The notes beneath the pieces are model-generated. The model did not search any database. It was not told where the DNA came from and worked only from the letters and a program-made list of their open reading frames with translations. Position numbers and translations under genes: made by a program. A stretch of DNA of 55,876 nt, taken from assembly GCA_964629965.1 (NCBI GenBank), contig CAZVRZ010000013.1, positions 1-55,876 on the forward strand, read 5' to 3'. Origin of the DNA: CAZVRZ01 sp964629965 (GTDB taxonomy: Bacteria > Chloroflexota > Anaerolineae > Anaerolineales > UBA4823). The first letter of the stretch is position 1. The number at the start of each line of letters is the position of its first letter. This document shows positions 9,299-17,309 of this stretch, in pieces.

Positions 9299-10033
9299 CT
9301 ACGGACAAAATTCGAGTGGGATTTTATAATTGACTTCCATGATCGGAATGCCTACGACTGTTTCTATTTCGCCGGTCGCATACACACACGAACCGTTTTT
9401 GAGATCCCAGGTTCGATTGTAAGATACAAAGTAAAAAGTATTAGGTTTTTGTTCAACGAAAATATAAAAAATATCATTTTTTATTGTGGTTCCTTGAACA
9501 TAACCATAAACGCATAGGTTTTTCCCTTTGTCTTCTTTCGTTATTGCATTCGAAGCGATGCATGTCTCAAGGGGAGATGTGGGCGATGGCGTTTCTGTTG
9601 GAGCACTTGAGGTGGGCGTCGCAGTATTGGTTACTGTCCGGGTTGGCTTCGGTGTGGCTGTCGCCGTAGGGCGTAATGTGGCTATCGGAGAATTCGTAGC
9701 CGTACTAGGATGAGATGGAGTTTCTGTGGGAGTAAAAGTCGATGTCGATTTCAATGCCATGCTTATTCGTTGGCTTAGAAGGCTTTCCAGTCGTGGAGCT
9801 AGTGGGCCCAAGGAACAAAGCCAGGCCAATCCAAGAAGCACTATGATGATAATAAGCGGACCGACTCTTTTCAGACGAAGCCAACCAAGCAATTTATCCA
9901 GGGGTTTTTGGCTAGGCACTAATTCACTATTAAAGGTAAAATCTGCTCGCAAATCTTTATAATCATAATCTGGTTTTTCTTGGGACCGCTTTTCGGATAG
10001 GGGAATCTGAGAGCGGGTGCGGTTATTTTTCAT
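9299..10033 (-). CDS. Single-span membrane protein with Thr/Pro-rich linker
   Basis: This 244-residue protein has a charged cytoplasmic N-terminus of ~75 residues and one membrane span (VGPLIIIIVLLGLAWLCSLG). A Thr/Pro/Ser-rich linker at ~115-170 has the low-complexity style typical of Chloroflexota surface proteins. A C-terminal globular domain of ~85 residues contains three cysteines. The last domain (CVYGYVQG, SYNRTW, CVYATGEIE) looks like a small OB-fold-like beta barrel, but I cannot assign a family. Topology suggests the C-terminal domain is outside the cell. It precedes the GH127 gene and is divergent from the comB-like gene. Function unknown. Confidence 0.7.
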   Translation of the reverse strand: MKNNRTRSQIPLSEKRSQEKPDYDYKDLRADFTFNSELVPSQKPLDKLLGWLRLKRVGPLIIIIVLLGLAWLCSLGPLAPRLESLLSQRISMALKSTSTFTPTETPSHPSTATNSPIATLRPTATATPKPTRTVTNTATPTSSAPTETPSPTSPLETCIASNAITKEDKGKNLCVYGYVQGTTIKNDIFYIFVEQKPNTFYFVSYNRTWDLKNGSCVYATGEIETVVGIPIMEVNYKIPLEFCP

Positions 10034-10093
10034 ACGCAGATCCTAAATAGCTCACTTGAGTGCGAGGCAATACGACTACTACGAAACGATAAG

Positions 10094-10122
10094 TTGCCAA
10101 TCCATACATGCTTAAGTATAGC
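10094..10122 (+). promoter_or_regulatory. Possible promoter of the comB-like gene
   Basis: TTGCCA (10094-10099) and TATAGC (10117-10122) are separated by 17 bases, a fair sigma-70-type match in the gap between divergent genes and ~55 bases before the comB-like ATG. It was found by eye only. Confidence 0.3.
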
Positions 10123-10177
10123 GCAAGAGTAGTAAACCGTGCAAAGAATAATTGTTGTCTGGAAATGGTGAAGAATC

Positions 10178-10876
10178 ATGAAGATTGAATATGCAACTTT
10201 GGATACTTGTGACACCGCAACAGATATGGTGGTAGTTATAGACGTATTGCGTGCTTTTACTGTATCGGTCTTTGCTTTCAAGGCAGGAGTGGAAACGATC
10301 TTGTTAACCGATACGGTAGAAAATGCGCATGTACTGCGCCAGCGTTTTCCATCCCATCTGCTTGTGGGCGAGGTTGGAGGTCTACCGATTGTTGGCTTTG
10401 ATTATTGTAATTCGCCTTCTGCATTTATTGCGCAAGATTTGCGAGGAAAAAACCTTATCCATCGAACAAGTGCAGGTACGCAAGGCGTTGTGCGCAGTTA
10501 TCTAGCTCGTTTTTTGTATGCGGCTAGTTTTACCTGCGCGTCAGCAACAGTGCTTGCTGTTCATCGTTTGCATCCTAAACACTTAACCTTTGTTGTTACC
10601 GGCGTGCATGATACTCAAGGTGATGAGGATGTTGCTTGCGCTGACTATATATGCGCCTTATTGCGGAACGACAATCCAGATCCTAAGCCTTATTTAGAAC
10701 GAGTAAAGCACTCCCCGGCTGGAAAGAATTTTACCGATCCTGCTCGGCCTGAATACCCCGCTGCAGATCTGGATTGTGCCCTGCAGGTAAATAGTTTTTC
10801 TCGTGCGCTACGGGTCCAACGCAAATCTGATCTATTCGTGATGCAACCTGAAATCGTTGATCGGCGTCCGTTATGA
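10178..10876 (+). CDS. 2-phosphosulfolactate phosphatase family protein (ComB-like)
   Basis: Family members hydrolyse 2-phosphosulfolactate in coenzyme M synthesis in methanogens. Many bacteria without coenzyme M carry homologues of unclear role. The 232-residue protein shows the family pattern: VVVIDVLRAFTVSVFAF near the N-terminus, LVGEVGGLP, FDYCNSPS, the RTSAGTQGV loop and the late GVHDTQGDEDVACADY segment with acidic metal-binding residues. Nothing else for coenzyme M synthesis is visible, so only the family name is safe. Its stop codon (10874-10876) directly abuts the -10 element of the tmRNA promoter. Confidence 0.85.
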   Translation: MKIEYATLDTCDTATDMVVVIDVLRAFTVSVFAFKAGVETILLTDTVENAHVLRQRFPSHLLVGEVGGLPIVGFDYCNSPSAFIAQDLRGKNLIHRTSAGTQGVVRSYLARFLYAASFTCASATVLAVHRLHPKHLTFVVTGVHDTQGDEDVACADYICALLRNDNPDPKPYLERVKHSPAGKNFTDPARPEYPAADLDCALQVNSFSRALRVQRKSDLFVMQPEIVDRRPL

Positions 10877-10882
10877 TATAAT
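10877..10882 (+). promoter_or_regulatory. -10 element of the tmRNA promoter
   Basis: A perfect TATAAT begins one base after the comB-like stop codon and ends 11 bases before the inferred tmRNA 5' end. The -35 region (TCGTTG at 10854-10859, spacing 17) is weak and lies inside the upstream coding sequence. Confidence 0.6.
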
Positions 10883-10893
10883 CGAAAGCGTCC

Positions 10894-11288
10894 GGGGATG
10901 ATAGGTTTCGACGGGAGAAGCTGGCTCCGGGCTGCGAGTCGAGAGGCGCCGACCTCGATAAATCAGTGCAAAACACAAGTGCCAACCGCACTACCTATTC
11001 GGCTCTGCCGCTCGCTGCATAAGTGAGCTAAGGGTCGATTGGTCCCTAAACCGGACCACGTCTGCCTGCCCCGCTCTCTGACCGGAGGTAGAGCAGGCGT
11101 CACAAAGTCAGAGTGCCGTGTGTGATGTTGCTAATCACACGAAAGAGAACTTTCGGGTTCCAGCAGCTAGTGAGGCGGTTCCTTTGTCGCTCGTGGGCCG
11201 CCAAGCGATAATAAACGAGCGACTACACTCGTAGACGCTCGAGGGACGAATCTTTCGGACGCGGGTTCGATTCCCGCCATCTCCACTA
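10894..11288 (+). ncRNA. ssrA: tmRNA (ssrA), tag ANRTTYSALPLAA
   Basis: Transfer-messenger RNA rescues stalled ribosomes and tags the unfinished protein for proteolysis. The 5' end GGGGATG (10894-10900) pairs over 7 bases with CATCTCC at 11278-11284. The conserved GGTTTCGACGGG follows the 5' end, and a T-arm with GGTTCGATTCC precedes the 3' end. The tag frame at 10981-11022 reads A-N-R-T-T-Y-S-A-L-P-L-A-A and then TAA. It ends in the usual LAA-type degradation signal. The genomic 3' end after the discriminator A reads CTA rather than CCA, so CCA must be added after transcription. Pseudoknot-forming segments lie between 11025 and 11220. A terminator follows immediately. Confidence 0.95.
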
Positions 11289-11321
11289 GCCAGCCTCTAA
11301 ATACTTGAGGCTGGTTTTTTT
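11289..11321 (+). terminator. Rho-independent terminator of tmRNA
   Basis: CCAGCCTC (11290-11297) pairs perfectly with GAGGCTGG (11307-11314) across a 9-base loop and is followed by seven T residues (11315-11321). Confidence 0.9.
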
Positions 11322-11325
11322 GGTA

Positions 11326-11787
11326 TCAGCGCTTGATCACTGCCAGTACTTCTTGAGAGTGCCCATCTGGTTTTACATTTGGGAAAACTTTGATGATCGT
11401 GCCTTTGGCATCGAGTAGATAAGTTGTGCGCTGAACGCCTTCATACTCCTTGCCCATAAAATTTTTGGGTCCCCATACTTCATACAACTGACAGATCTTA
11501 TGGTTGCTATCTGCTAATAAGGCAAAGGGTAGGTTGTATTTATTTGCAAAGCGAGCATGCGAGGCAGAGTCATCTGGGCTGATTCCCAAGATAACTATAC
11601 CTGCTTGTTCATAAATACTGTAATCATTCCGGAAATTACAGGCTTCCATTGTGCAGCCTGGGGTGTCATCTTTTGGGTAGAAATACAACAAAACCGATTT
11701 ACCAAGATAATCTGAGAGTTTATGTATTCTACCGTTTTCGTCAGGTAGTTCAAACTCGGGAGCAAGAATTCCTTCTGCAAGTGGCAC
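11326..11787 (-). CDS. bcp: Thioredoxin-dependent peroxiredoxin, Bcp type
   Basis: Bcp reduces hydrogen peroxide and organic hydroperoxides using thioredoxin. The 153-residue protein has the peroxidatic Cys45 in DDTPGCTMEAC and Cys50 five residues later, the arrangement of the BCP/PrxQ alpha subgroup. FYPKDDTPGC and GVQRTTYLLD are typical family segments. The start is GTG at 11787, with AGGAG 6 bases upstream. It is the last gene of the long minus-strand run and lies 19 bases after the response regulator. Cytoplasmic. Confidence 0.95.
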   Translation of the reverse strand: MPLAEGILAPEFELPDENGRIHKLSDYLGKSVLLYFYPKDDTPGCTMEACNFRNDYSIYEQAGIVILGISPDDSASHARFANKYNLPFALLADSNHKICQLYEVWGPKNFMGKEYEGVQRTTYLLDAKGTIIKVFPNVKPDGHSQEVLAVIKR

Positions 11788-11806
11788 AAAAGACTCCTAT
11801 CATAAA

Positions 11807-12172
11807 TTAGAGCATATTTGAACGGCGAAGCAGATTCTCCAGATCCTCGATTGTCACAGGTTTATTCAATATTTCGTAAACGCCCTGGCGCTTGGCTTCT
11901 GTGCAGGTTTCTAGGCTGTCATCTGATGTAATCATCACCAAAGGAACATCGCTTAAGTTCGGTTCGCGATGCAAGAAGGAAATAACTTCAAAGCCATTCA
12001 TACCGGGCATCATTAAATCTAGAAAAATGATATCTGGTTTACGGTCCTGGATAATTCTCAGGGCAGAATTTGGACTATAAGCCGGAATAGGCTCAATGCC
12101 GAGCAGTATCAAGAAGTGGCAAATAATATCGGCAGCCAGGCGATTGTCGTCAAGTACAAGAGCAACAGTCAT
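11807..12172 (-). CDS. Stand-alone response regulator receiver domain
   Basis: This 121-residue protein is a single CheY-like receiver: acidic pair near the N-terminus (LVLDDN), phosphoacceptor Asp in IIFLDLMMPG, Thr/Ser in VMITSDDS, and Lys in ILNKPVT. There is no output domain, so it must act by protein contact or as a phosphate sink. No kinase is adjacent. It follows the moeA-PBP fusion gene by only a few bases (that stop is at 12178). This is unexpected company and may point to signalling linked to molybdenum-enzyme metabolism, or it may be an accident of operon packing. Confidence 0.9.
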   Translation of the reverse strand: MTVALVLDDNRLAADIICHFLILLGIEPIPAYSPNSALRIIQDRKPDIIFLDLMMPGMNGFEVISFLHREPNLSDVPLVMITSDDSLETCTEAKRQGVYEILNKPVTIEDLENLLRRSNML

Positions 12173-12177
12173 ATTCT

Positions 12178-14157
12178 TTATCCAATTTCAGCAACAATGG
12201 TACCCATGTGACTAGTATGATATCCCGGCATACCGGCGACAGCTTTTCGGAATTGTGTTTGGCTCAAAATATCAAGCACAGGTTCAAGCAAAGCGCTGGA
12301 GTAATATTGGGTAGGAATGACCAGGTCGTACCGTTCACGGAAGAGTGGGATAAACTCTAGTTCTAGCGCTCTTGCGGCAGCAGCAATGCCCAGCCCGCAA
12401 TTTGCTCTTCCGGAGGCTATTGCAGCCGCCACGGCCAAATGGGTGAATTCTTCTTGATTGTAGCCTCTAATTGACGAAGACGCAATACCTAGCCGATCTA
12501 AATGATAATCTAAAAGAACACGAGTACCGGCGCCCCTCTGGCGGTTGATGAACGATATATCTGAGCGGGCTAGATCCCTCAAGTCAACGATCCGAAGTGG
12601 ATTTCCGTGGTGAACCATTAGCCCTTGTTCTCGCTCAACCAGTGTTATTAGTTTTACGGGAGTATTAGGTAAATACTTCGGGATATATGTAATATTGTAA
12701 TCGCCCGTTTGAGGATCTAATAAATGACAACCAGCCAGATGAGTCTCGCCGCGCTGCAGGGCTACCAATCCACCCATACTGCCAACGTTTGCAGAAACCA
12801 AGCGGCGGTGATATTGAGCGAGATATTGAGCAAGCAAATCGAGAGTGATATCATGTGAGCCGATAGCGAATATTGTCTGGGCAATCTCTCTGGCCGAACG
12901 ATACAGGCGTACTTCAACCTGGTCTCCAGCGGCTAGCCCCTGGATGCCGCGGGGTAATAATGCCAGTCCGTCCGCGTGCACTAACGAGGTGATCACTCCG
13001 GCGCCCCGAGATAGGGGAGCAGCCAACACTCGATCGTCGATCTTGCCTACGGCCACACGAACAAAATCATCGTCACCTGCTGGCGATGTGATCTTGCGCG
13101 TGAGCGTTGCTTGCAATGTGACGGGTTGACTGGATGCGCACCCTAGCCACCGTGACAAAAGAGGCTCGATGAATATTTCACCCGTCAGCGCTGCCGATAC
13201 CGGATAGCCAGGAACACCGATCACAGGGGTTTGTTTACCATTGGTTTTTAGCATTCCTAGTATCACGGGATGTCCTGGACGAACAGCCACCCCATGAACG
13301 AGAACGACCCCCAGGCTGCTGATGACCTGCGCCGAAAAATCTTCGGATCCGGCGGACGATCCCGCATTAATTAAAACCAGATCACTATCAATTGCTGCTT
13401 GCTTCACAACTGCCTGGAGAGATTGAAAATTATCTAGCGTAATAGGGTACCGGAATGCAAGCCCTCCCCACTGGTTCACTTGTGCAGCCAAAACGATCGA
13501 GTTATATTCGATGATTTCTCCAGCCTTTACTTTGCTGCCAATATCAACTAGTTCACTGCCAGTGGGTAAGATTGCTACCCGGGGACATCGTGCAACTCGG
13601 ACCCTGCTGTGACCTCCGGCGGCAAGGGCTCCCAAATCTACTGGGCGTAACCGGTGACCGCCAGGCAATATGAGTTGGGTAGCTACTAAGTCTTCACCCA
13701 TTGGACGCACATGACTCCATGGGGCGACCGCAGCTCGGATACGTATGGCACTGGGACGACGCGGGTTGAGAGCCGCTAGTCCTGTTTCGTCGATAGGTTC
13801 TACGTTTTCTATCGGCACGACTGCATCGGACCAGCTCGGAACAGGATCACCAGTGTCAATATAAGCGCTTTGAGCCCCAGTTTCATCTACTGAAGAACAC
13901 TGCAGTTCAATGGGCGAACCAGGTGTGGCTCCAATCGTGTCTTGCGAACGAACCGCAAAACCATCCATTGCCGAAGCATGATAATGAGGGGAAGAGATGA
14001 TTGCCCATACAGGTTCTGCTAAAACGCGGCCCAGAGCGTTTTCGGTGAGATGAATTTCTTCGATACCAAGCGTGCCTTCCAATCCAGCCTCTTGAAGTGC
14101 TTGTTGAAGATAGGATTGGGCTTGCGGAAGAGGAATATCGTGTAGATATACAGACAT
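12178..14157 (-). CDS. MoeA-like molybdopterin enzyme fused to a periplasmic-binding-protein-like domain
   Basis: About residues 1-410 are a MoeA module, which inserts molybdenum into adenylylated molybdopterin. Motifs include SAMDGFAVRS, the TGDPVP segment, SSAGSEDFSAQV, HGVAVRPGHP and GVPGYPVSA. From ~440 to the end lies a PBP-like (LysR-substrate/ModA-like) domain with GSHDITLDLLAQYL, VGSMGGLVALQRGETHLAG and FINRQRGAGTRVLLD. This layout is known from archaea and several bacterial phyla, where the second domain is thought to sense an oxyanion or ligand. I start at 14157 (MSVYLHD). The 24 codons upstream would overlap the preceding gene. The protein has no DNA-binding domain and is probably cytoplasmic. 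Confidence 0.9.
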   Translation of the reverse strand: MSVYLHDIPLPQAQSYLQQALQEAGLEGTLGIEEIHLTENALGRVLAEPVWAIISSPHYHASAMDGFAVRSQDTIGATPGSPIELQCSSVDETGAQSAYIDTGDPVPSWSDAVVPIENVEPIDETGLAALNPRRPSAIRIRAAVAPWSHVRPMGEDLVATQLILPGGHRLRPVDLGALAAGGHSRVRVARCPRVAILPTGSELVDIGSKVKAGEIIEYNSIVLAAQVNQWGGLAFRYPITLDNFQSLQAVVKQAAIDSDLVLINAGSSAGSEDFSAQVISSLGVVLVHGVAVRPGHPVILGMLKTNGKQTPVIGVPGYPVSAALTGEIFIEPLLSRWLGCASSQPVTLQATLTRKITSPAGDDDFVRVAVGKIDDRVLAAPLSRGAGVITSLVHADGLALLPRGIQGLAAGDQVEVRLYRSAREIAQTIFAIGSHDITLDLLAQYLAQYHRRLVSANVGSMGGLVALQRGETHLAGCHLLDPQTGDYNITYIPKYLPNTPVKLITLVEREQGLMVHHGNPLRIVDLRDLARSDISFINRQRGAGTRVLLDYHLDRLGIASSSIRGYNQEEFTHLAVAAAIASGRANCGLGIAAAARALELEFIPLFRERYDLVIPTQYYSSALLEPVLDILSQTQFRKAVAGMPGYHTSHMGTIVAEIG

Positions 14158-14162
14158 TGAGC

Positions 14163-14576
14163 CTAATCCTTTGTTTCGTTTGTGTAAATAGTGTATCCAG
14201 CTTTTTCGAGCGTGACGAGCGCCCGGCATAAATTATCTTGTTTGATCAAAATATAATCGGTGTTAAACGTTGATAGAACAAATACGCTGATTGCAGCGGA
14301 AGCAAGATGAGTGGTTAAAGTAGACAACACGCCAATCATCTCAAAAGGCAGCGGTCCTCGCACTTTGAACGCTCGCCAATCGCTTTCTATGTTATTGTAA
14401 TTTGAGATAATGGCGGTTTCGGGGGCAATCCAGGTCAACTCTTCGGGGGTATATAGGATAGCCAACAAACTGCCGGAATATTTATCCCAGCCCTGGGGTG
14501 CTTGCGAATCTGGCGCTGCCTGGGTTATGGCGTACGTTTCGGGCAGCAAATCGAGTGATAACGGTTGATCGATCAT
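14163..14576 (-). CDS. ACT-domain protein (CASTOR-type)
   Basis: This 137-residue protein resembles small stand-alone proteins with paired ACT-like domains: LDLLPETYAI at the start, a central SDWRAFKVRGPLPFEMIGVLS, then ISVFVLSTFNTDYILIK and a final LEKAGY. ACT domains usually bind amino acids or other small ligands and regulate partner proteins. It is sandwiched between two moeA-type genes: its ATG overlaps the stop of the first (ATGA at 14573-14576) and its stop lies 5 bases before the second. A regulatory role toward molybdenum-cofactor synthesis is suggested by position only. Confidence 0.8.
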   Translation of the reverse strand: MIDQPLSLDLLPETYAITQAAPDSQAPQGWDKYSGSLLAILYTPEELTWIAPETAIISNYNNIESDWRAFKVRGPLPFEMIGVLSTLTTHLASAAISVFVLSTFNTDYILIKQDNLCRALVTLEKAGYTIYTNETKD

Positions 14577-15853
14577 AACAGGTGCGCTTCAGTGCCAGGA
14601 AAAACGGATATTTCTTCTCCAGCGCTGAGACCAGTCGTATCAGCCGGAATGCGTATTAGACCGTCTGCCTGTGCCAGGGTAAAAATTAGGTTGCTTTTGC
14701 CAAAGATGGGTTCTGCAAGATATCCTCGATCTATCGCTCTCAAGCGTACGGGCACCCAATCTTCGCGGCCAGCTTGTGATGGTATATTTGTGGATAGATG
14801 TGCTTTCATGGTATAGGGGATATCGCTTTTCTCTCCCAAAAGATCCCTGATAACAGGTTTGAGAAATAATCCGGCAATTACCAGTGCGCTGACTGGATTT
14901 CCTGGTAAACCGATAACAGCTTTAGAGATCTGCCCTGGCGGGGTACAGGCTGCTAGAATGGTAGGCTTCCCGGGGCGTACATTAACGCCATGCACGAGCA
15001 CTCCTGGTTTACCTAGTCGATTAATGACCTGCGCAGTATAGTCGCGAGCACTGGCAGATGATCCTGCAGTGATAACAATCACGTCACATTCATCCAAAGC
15101 CCGGGTAGCTATTTGTAGTAAAGTATCAGCATTGTCCGGTATGATTCCATATGGTACTGGGATGCCTCCGGCGTTTTGAATCATAGCAGCCAACGAATAA
15201 GTATTGATATCGCGCACCTGACCAGGTTTGATCTCTGCGTGGGGCGGAACCACTTCATCGCCCGAAGATATGACCGCAACCCTGGGCCTACGTGCAACCG
15301 GCAGGCGGATGATGCCTAGCGCTGCCAGTCCACCTACTTCAACAGATCGCAGGCGCTTGCCTGCCGGGATGACATCCTGTCCCTGATGAACGTCTTCTCC
15401 AACGCTTAGGGTGTTTTCACCCTTTGCCACAGCATGTAATATTTCTATCTCGGTTGGCCGTTGCGGGTCTTTAGAAGATACTATTTGGGTGTGCTCTATC
15501 ATCACAACAGCGTCAGCAGATTCGGGGAGCATGCCACCGGTGTGGATCAAAACACATTCTCCAACAGAAATCGCCATATCTGCTGCAGCACCCATAAAAA
15601 CCTCGCCTGCCATTTTCAAATAAGCGGGTAAGCTTTCGCTGGCGCCATAAGTATCTATCGCGCGGACAGCGTACCCATCTACCGTGCTGCGACAGAAAGA
15701 TGGAAGGGGATACGGCGCCAGGATTGCAGCGTACGTAACGCGACCGAGTAAGTGTTCTAATTCGATGAATTCAGCAGTAGGGTGGGGCGTTAATCGTTGC
15801 AATAACCGCTCCATCGCCTGTTTTGGAGGAAGAAGTTCGAGAAATTCTGACAT
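14573..15853 (-). CDS. moeA: Molybdopterin molybdenumtransferase MoeA
   Basis: The 426-residue protein matches full-length MoeA, which completes molybdenum cofactor by inserting molybdate into MPT-AMP. Visible motifs are FCRSTVDGYAVRAIDT, IHTGGMLPESADAVVMIE, SSGDEVVPPH, TAGSSASARDYTAQV, HGVNVRPGKPT and IGLPGNPVSALV, covering domains I-III. Domain IV is at the C-terminus. It starts one base after the UbiA-like stop and overlaps the ACT gene by 4 bases. With the fused moeA-PBP gene it forms a two-MoeA operon. Such pairs may divide work between molybdenum and tungsten or between forms of the cofactor. The molybdenum hydroxylase at the right end of the window is a likely consumer. Confidence 0.95.
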   Translation of the reverse strand: MSEFLELLPPKQAMERLLQRLTPHPTAEFIELEHLLGRVTYAAILAPYPLPSFCRSTVDGYAVRAIDTYGASESLPAYLKMAGEVFMGAAADMAISVGECVLIHTGGMLPESADAVVMIEHTQIVSSKDPQRPTEIEILHAVAKGENTLSVGEDVHQGQDVIPAGKRLRSVEVGGLAALGIIRLPVARRPRVAVISSGDEVVPPHAEIKPGQVRDINTYSLAAMIQNAGGIPVPYGIIPDNADTLLQIATRALDECDVIVITAGSSASARDYTAQVINRLGKPGVLVHGVNVRPGKPTILAACTPPGQISKAVIGLPGNPVSALVIAGLFLKPVIRDLLGEKSDIPYTMKAHLSTNIPSQAGREDWVPVRLRAIDRGYLAEPIFGKSNLIFTLAQADGLIRIPADTTGLSAGEEISVFPGTEAHLL

Positions 15854-15854
15854 T

Positions 15855-16751
15855 TTATCTTATCCAGAATGTAAATATTTCCAGGTATAAAACAATGGCG
15901 ATCAAGAATACTGCGGTAAACCGGAGAATAGGCCAATTCGGTTTGAATCCGGCTCGAAGGCGTTCTATATGGATGATTTGTATTGCCCCAACAGGTAATG
16001 CGAGAAATAAAGGTAATCCAATATTTAATGGTAGGCCAAAAGCAAAAGCCAATGCAATCAGCAAGAAGGCCATTACGATTAGCAGATTGTGAATCAGCAT
16101 GCCTTTTTCCCACCCCAGGCGAATTAATAAGTTACATCTGTTGAACTTAAGATCAGCAGCATAAGTACTGAGTTCAAAAGCAAGAAACATTGCTATCTGG
16201 AAAAGGATCAATGGAAAAGTTGACATAGATACAAGACGATGTATATCACCGTATTGCAGCAGGAAAGCTATACCTGGTACCAGATATGCCAAGACTGCGG
16301 CCAAAACGAGTTCGCCGTACCCTGATTGCGATAGCCTAAATGGTGGAATTGCATATGCGAGCGCTCCCATGATGAACAGTGCCAACAAAATGATCACTCC
16401 CAGATTAAAACCCGTAATCCGAAGTATCAAGACACTCAGGGATGCGGCAACCGCCAAACATACAATAGCACTCCAAAAAGCAACAGGACGCGGCAGCTTG
16501 CCTGCTCCCAGGCTGTAGTTTTCGCCGGGTTGATTAGTCGGATTATCGGGTGCTGTTTCAAAATACTCATATAGGTAATGAGCGCTAAGTTGAATTAGTG
16601 TGATCCATGCTTGTCCAAGTATGTAAAGCCCTGGGTCTATTTTGGTTCCCAAGAAATCAGCGATGGCAACTCCAAGAGAGTAGAGAAAAACGACATAAAC
16701 AAGCCACCCTGGTCTGGATAGTTTTAGAAAGTAGCGTGTGGTGTTTACCAT
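15855..16751 (-). CDS. UbiA-like integral membrane prenyltransferase homologue with altered motifs
   Basis: The 298 residues form 8-9 hydrophobic helices in the UbiA pattern. UbiA enzymes transfer polyprenyl groups using two Asp-rich motifs (NDxxD and DxxxD). The first motif position here reads HYLYEYFETAPDNPTNQP and the second STYAADLKFNRC, so the usual Asp spacing is not conserved. It may use different residues, accept another substrate, or be inactive. The start has AGGA 4 bases before the ATG. It sits directly before moeA with a one-base gap, in a cluster with no quinone or haem genes, so its role is open. Confidence 0.75.
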   Translation of the reverse strand: MVNTTRYFLKLSRPGWLVYVVFLYSLGVAIADFLGTKIDPGLYILGQAWITLIQLSAHYLYEYFETAPDNPTNQPGENYSLGAGKLPRPVAFWSAIVCLAVAASLSVLILRITGFNLGVIILLALFIMGALAYAIPPFRLSQSGYGELVLAAVLAYLVPGIAFLLQYGDIHRLVSMSTFPLILFQIAMFLAFELSTYAADLKFNRCNLLIRLGWEKGMLIHNLLIVMAFLLIALAFAFGLPLNIGLPLFLALPVGAIQIIHIERLRAGFKPNWPILRFTAVFLIAIVLYLEIFTFWIR

Positions 16752-16826
16752 AAAATCCTGATGATAATGAGCTAAGACAAGGCTATCTTGCTCGTAAAGT
16801 TATGATACGGATATCGAACAGGAACC

Positions 16827-17246
16827 TTACCCATGGCGATAGTGTTCCCAGTTTAGTCGTGAAACCTTGGATAATGCTTCAGGCATATTTGTTTCATCAA
16901 ACCACCCAATGGCAGTGCACTTACCTGGTTCGCGGATAGAAGGCTCTCCTTCTTTTATCATGCAAATGAAGCTGGGTGAGACCCAATGTTGGCCTTCTTC
17001 TGGCAAGATGTGATCCACAACATCCAACAGTCTTACAATTTCGATCTTTATACCGTACTCTTCATAGATTTCACGTTGAAGCGCTTGTTGGAGAGTTTCT
17101 CCAAATTCGACTGAGCCGCCAGGAAATTCCCAAGCACCACGCTCGTTTTTAGCTTTAGGCCCTCGTTGAGCAAGGAAGACATGACCGAGACCGTCCTCGA
17201 TAATTGCGCCTACTCCTACACCGATATAATCTATTCCACGCTGCAT
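16827..17246 (-). CDS. Nudix hydrolase
   Basis: The Nudix box is intact: GGSVEFGETLQQALQREI followed by YEEYGI, matching Gx5Ex7REUxEExGU, so it should cleave a nucleoside diphosphate linked to another group. The length of ~139 residues and the AFLAQRGPKAKNERGAWEF-like N-terminus resemble MutT/ADP-ribose-pyrophosphatase-like enzymes, but the substrate cannot be read. I choose the ATG at 17246 because GGAG lies 7 bases upstream. An in-frame ATG at 17264 lacks a ribosome site. It lies 63 bases after alaX and 75 before the UbiA-like gene on the same strand. Confidence 0.92.
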   Translation of the reverse strand: MQRGIDYIGVGVGAIIEDGLGHVFLAQRGPKAKNERGAWEFPGGSVEFGETLQQALQREIYEEYGIKIEIVRLLDVVDHILPEEGQHWVSPSFICMIKEGEPSIREPGKCTAIGWFDETNMPEALSKVSRLNWEHYRHG

Positions 17247-17309
17247 GTTATATCTCCAAAACAACTCGTAGGCTCCTTCAGCCAGGACTATGAATCTGCC
17301 CGGGGTCGT

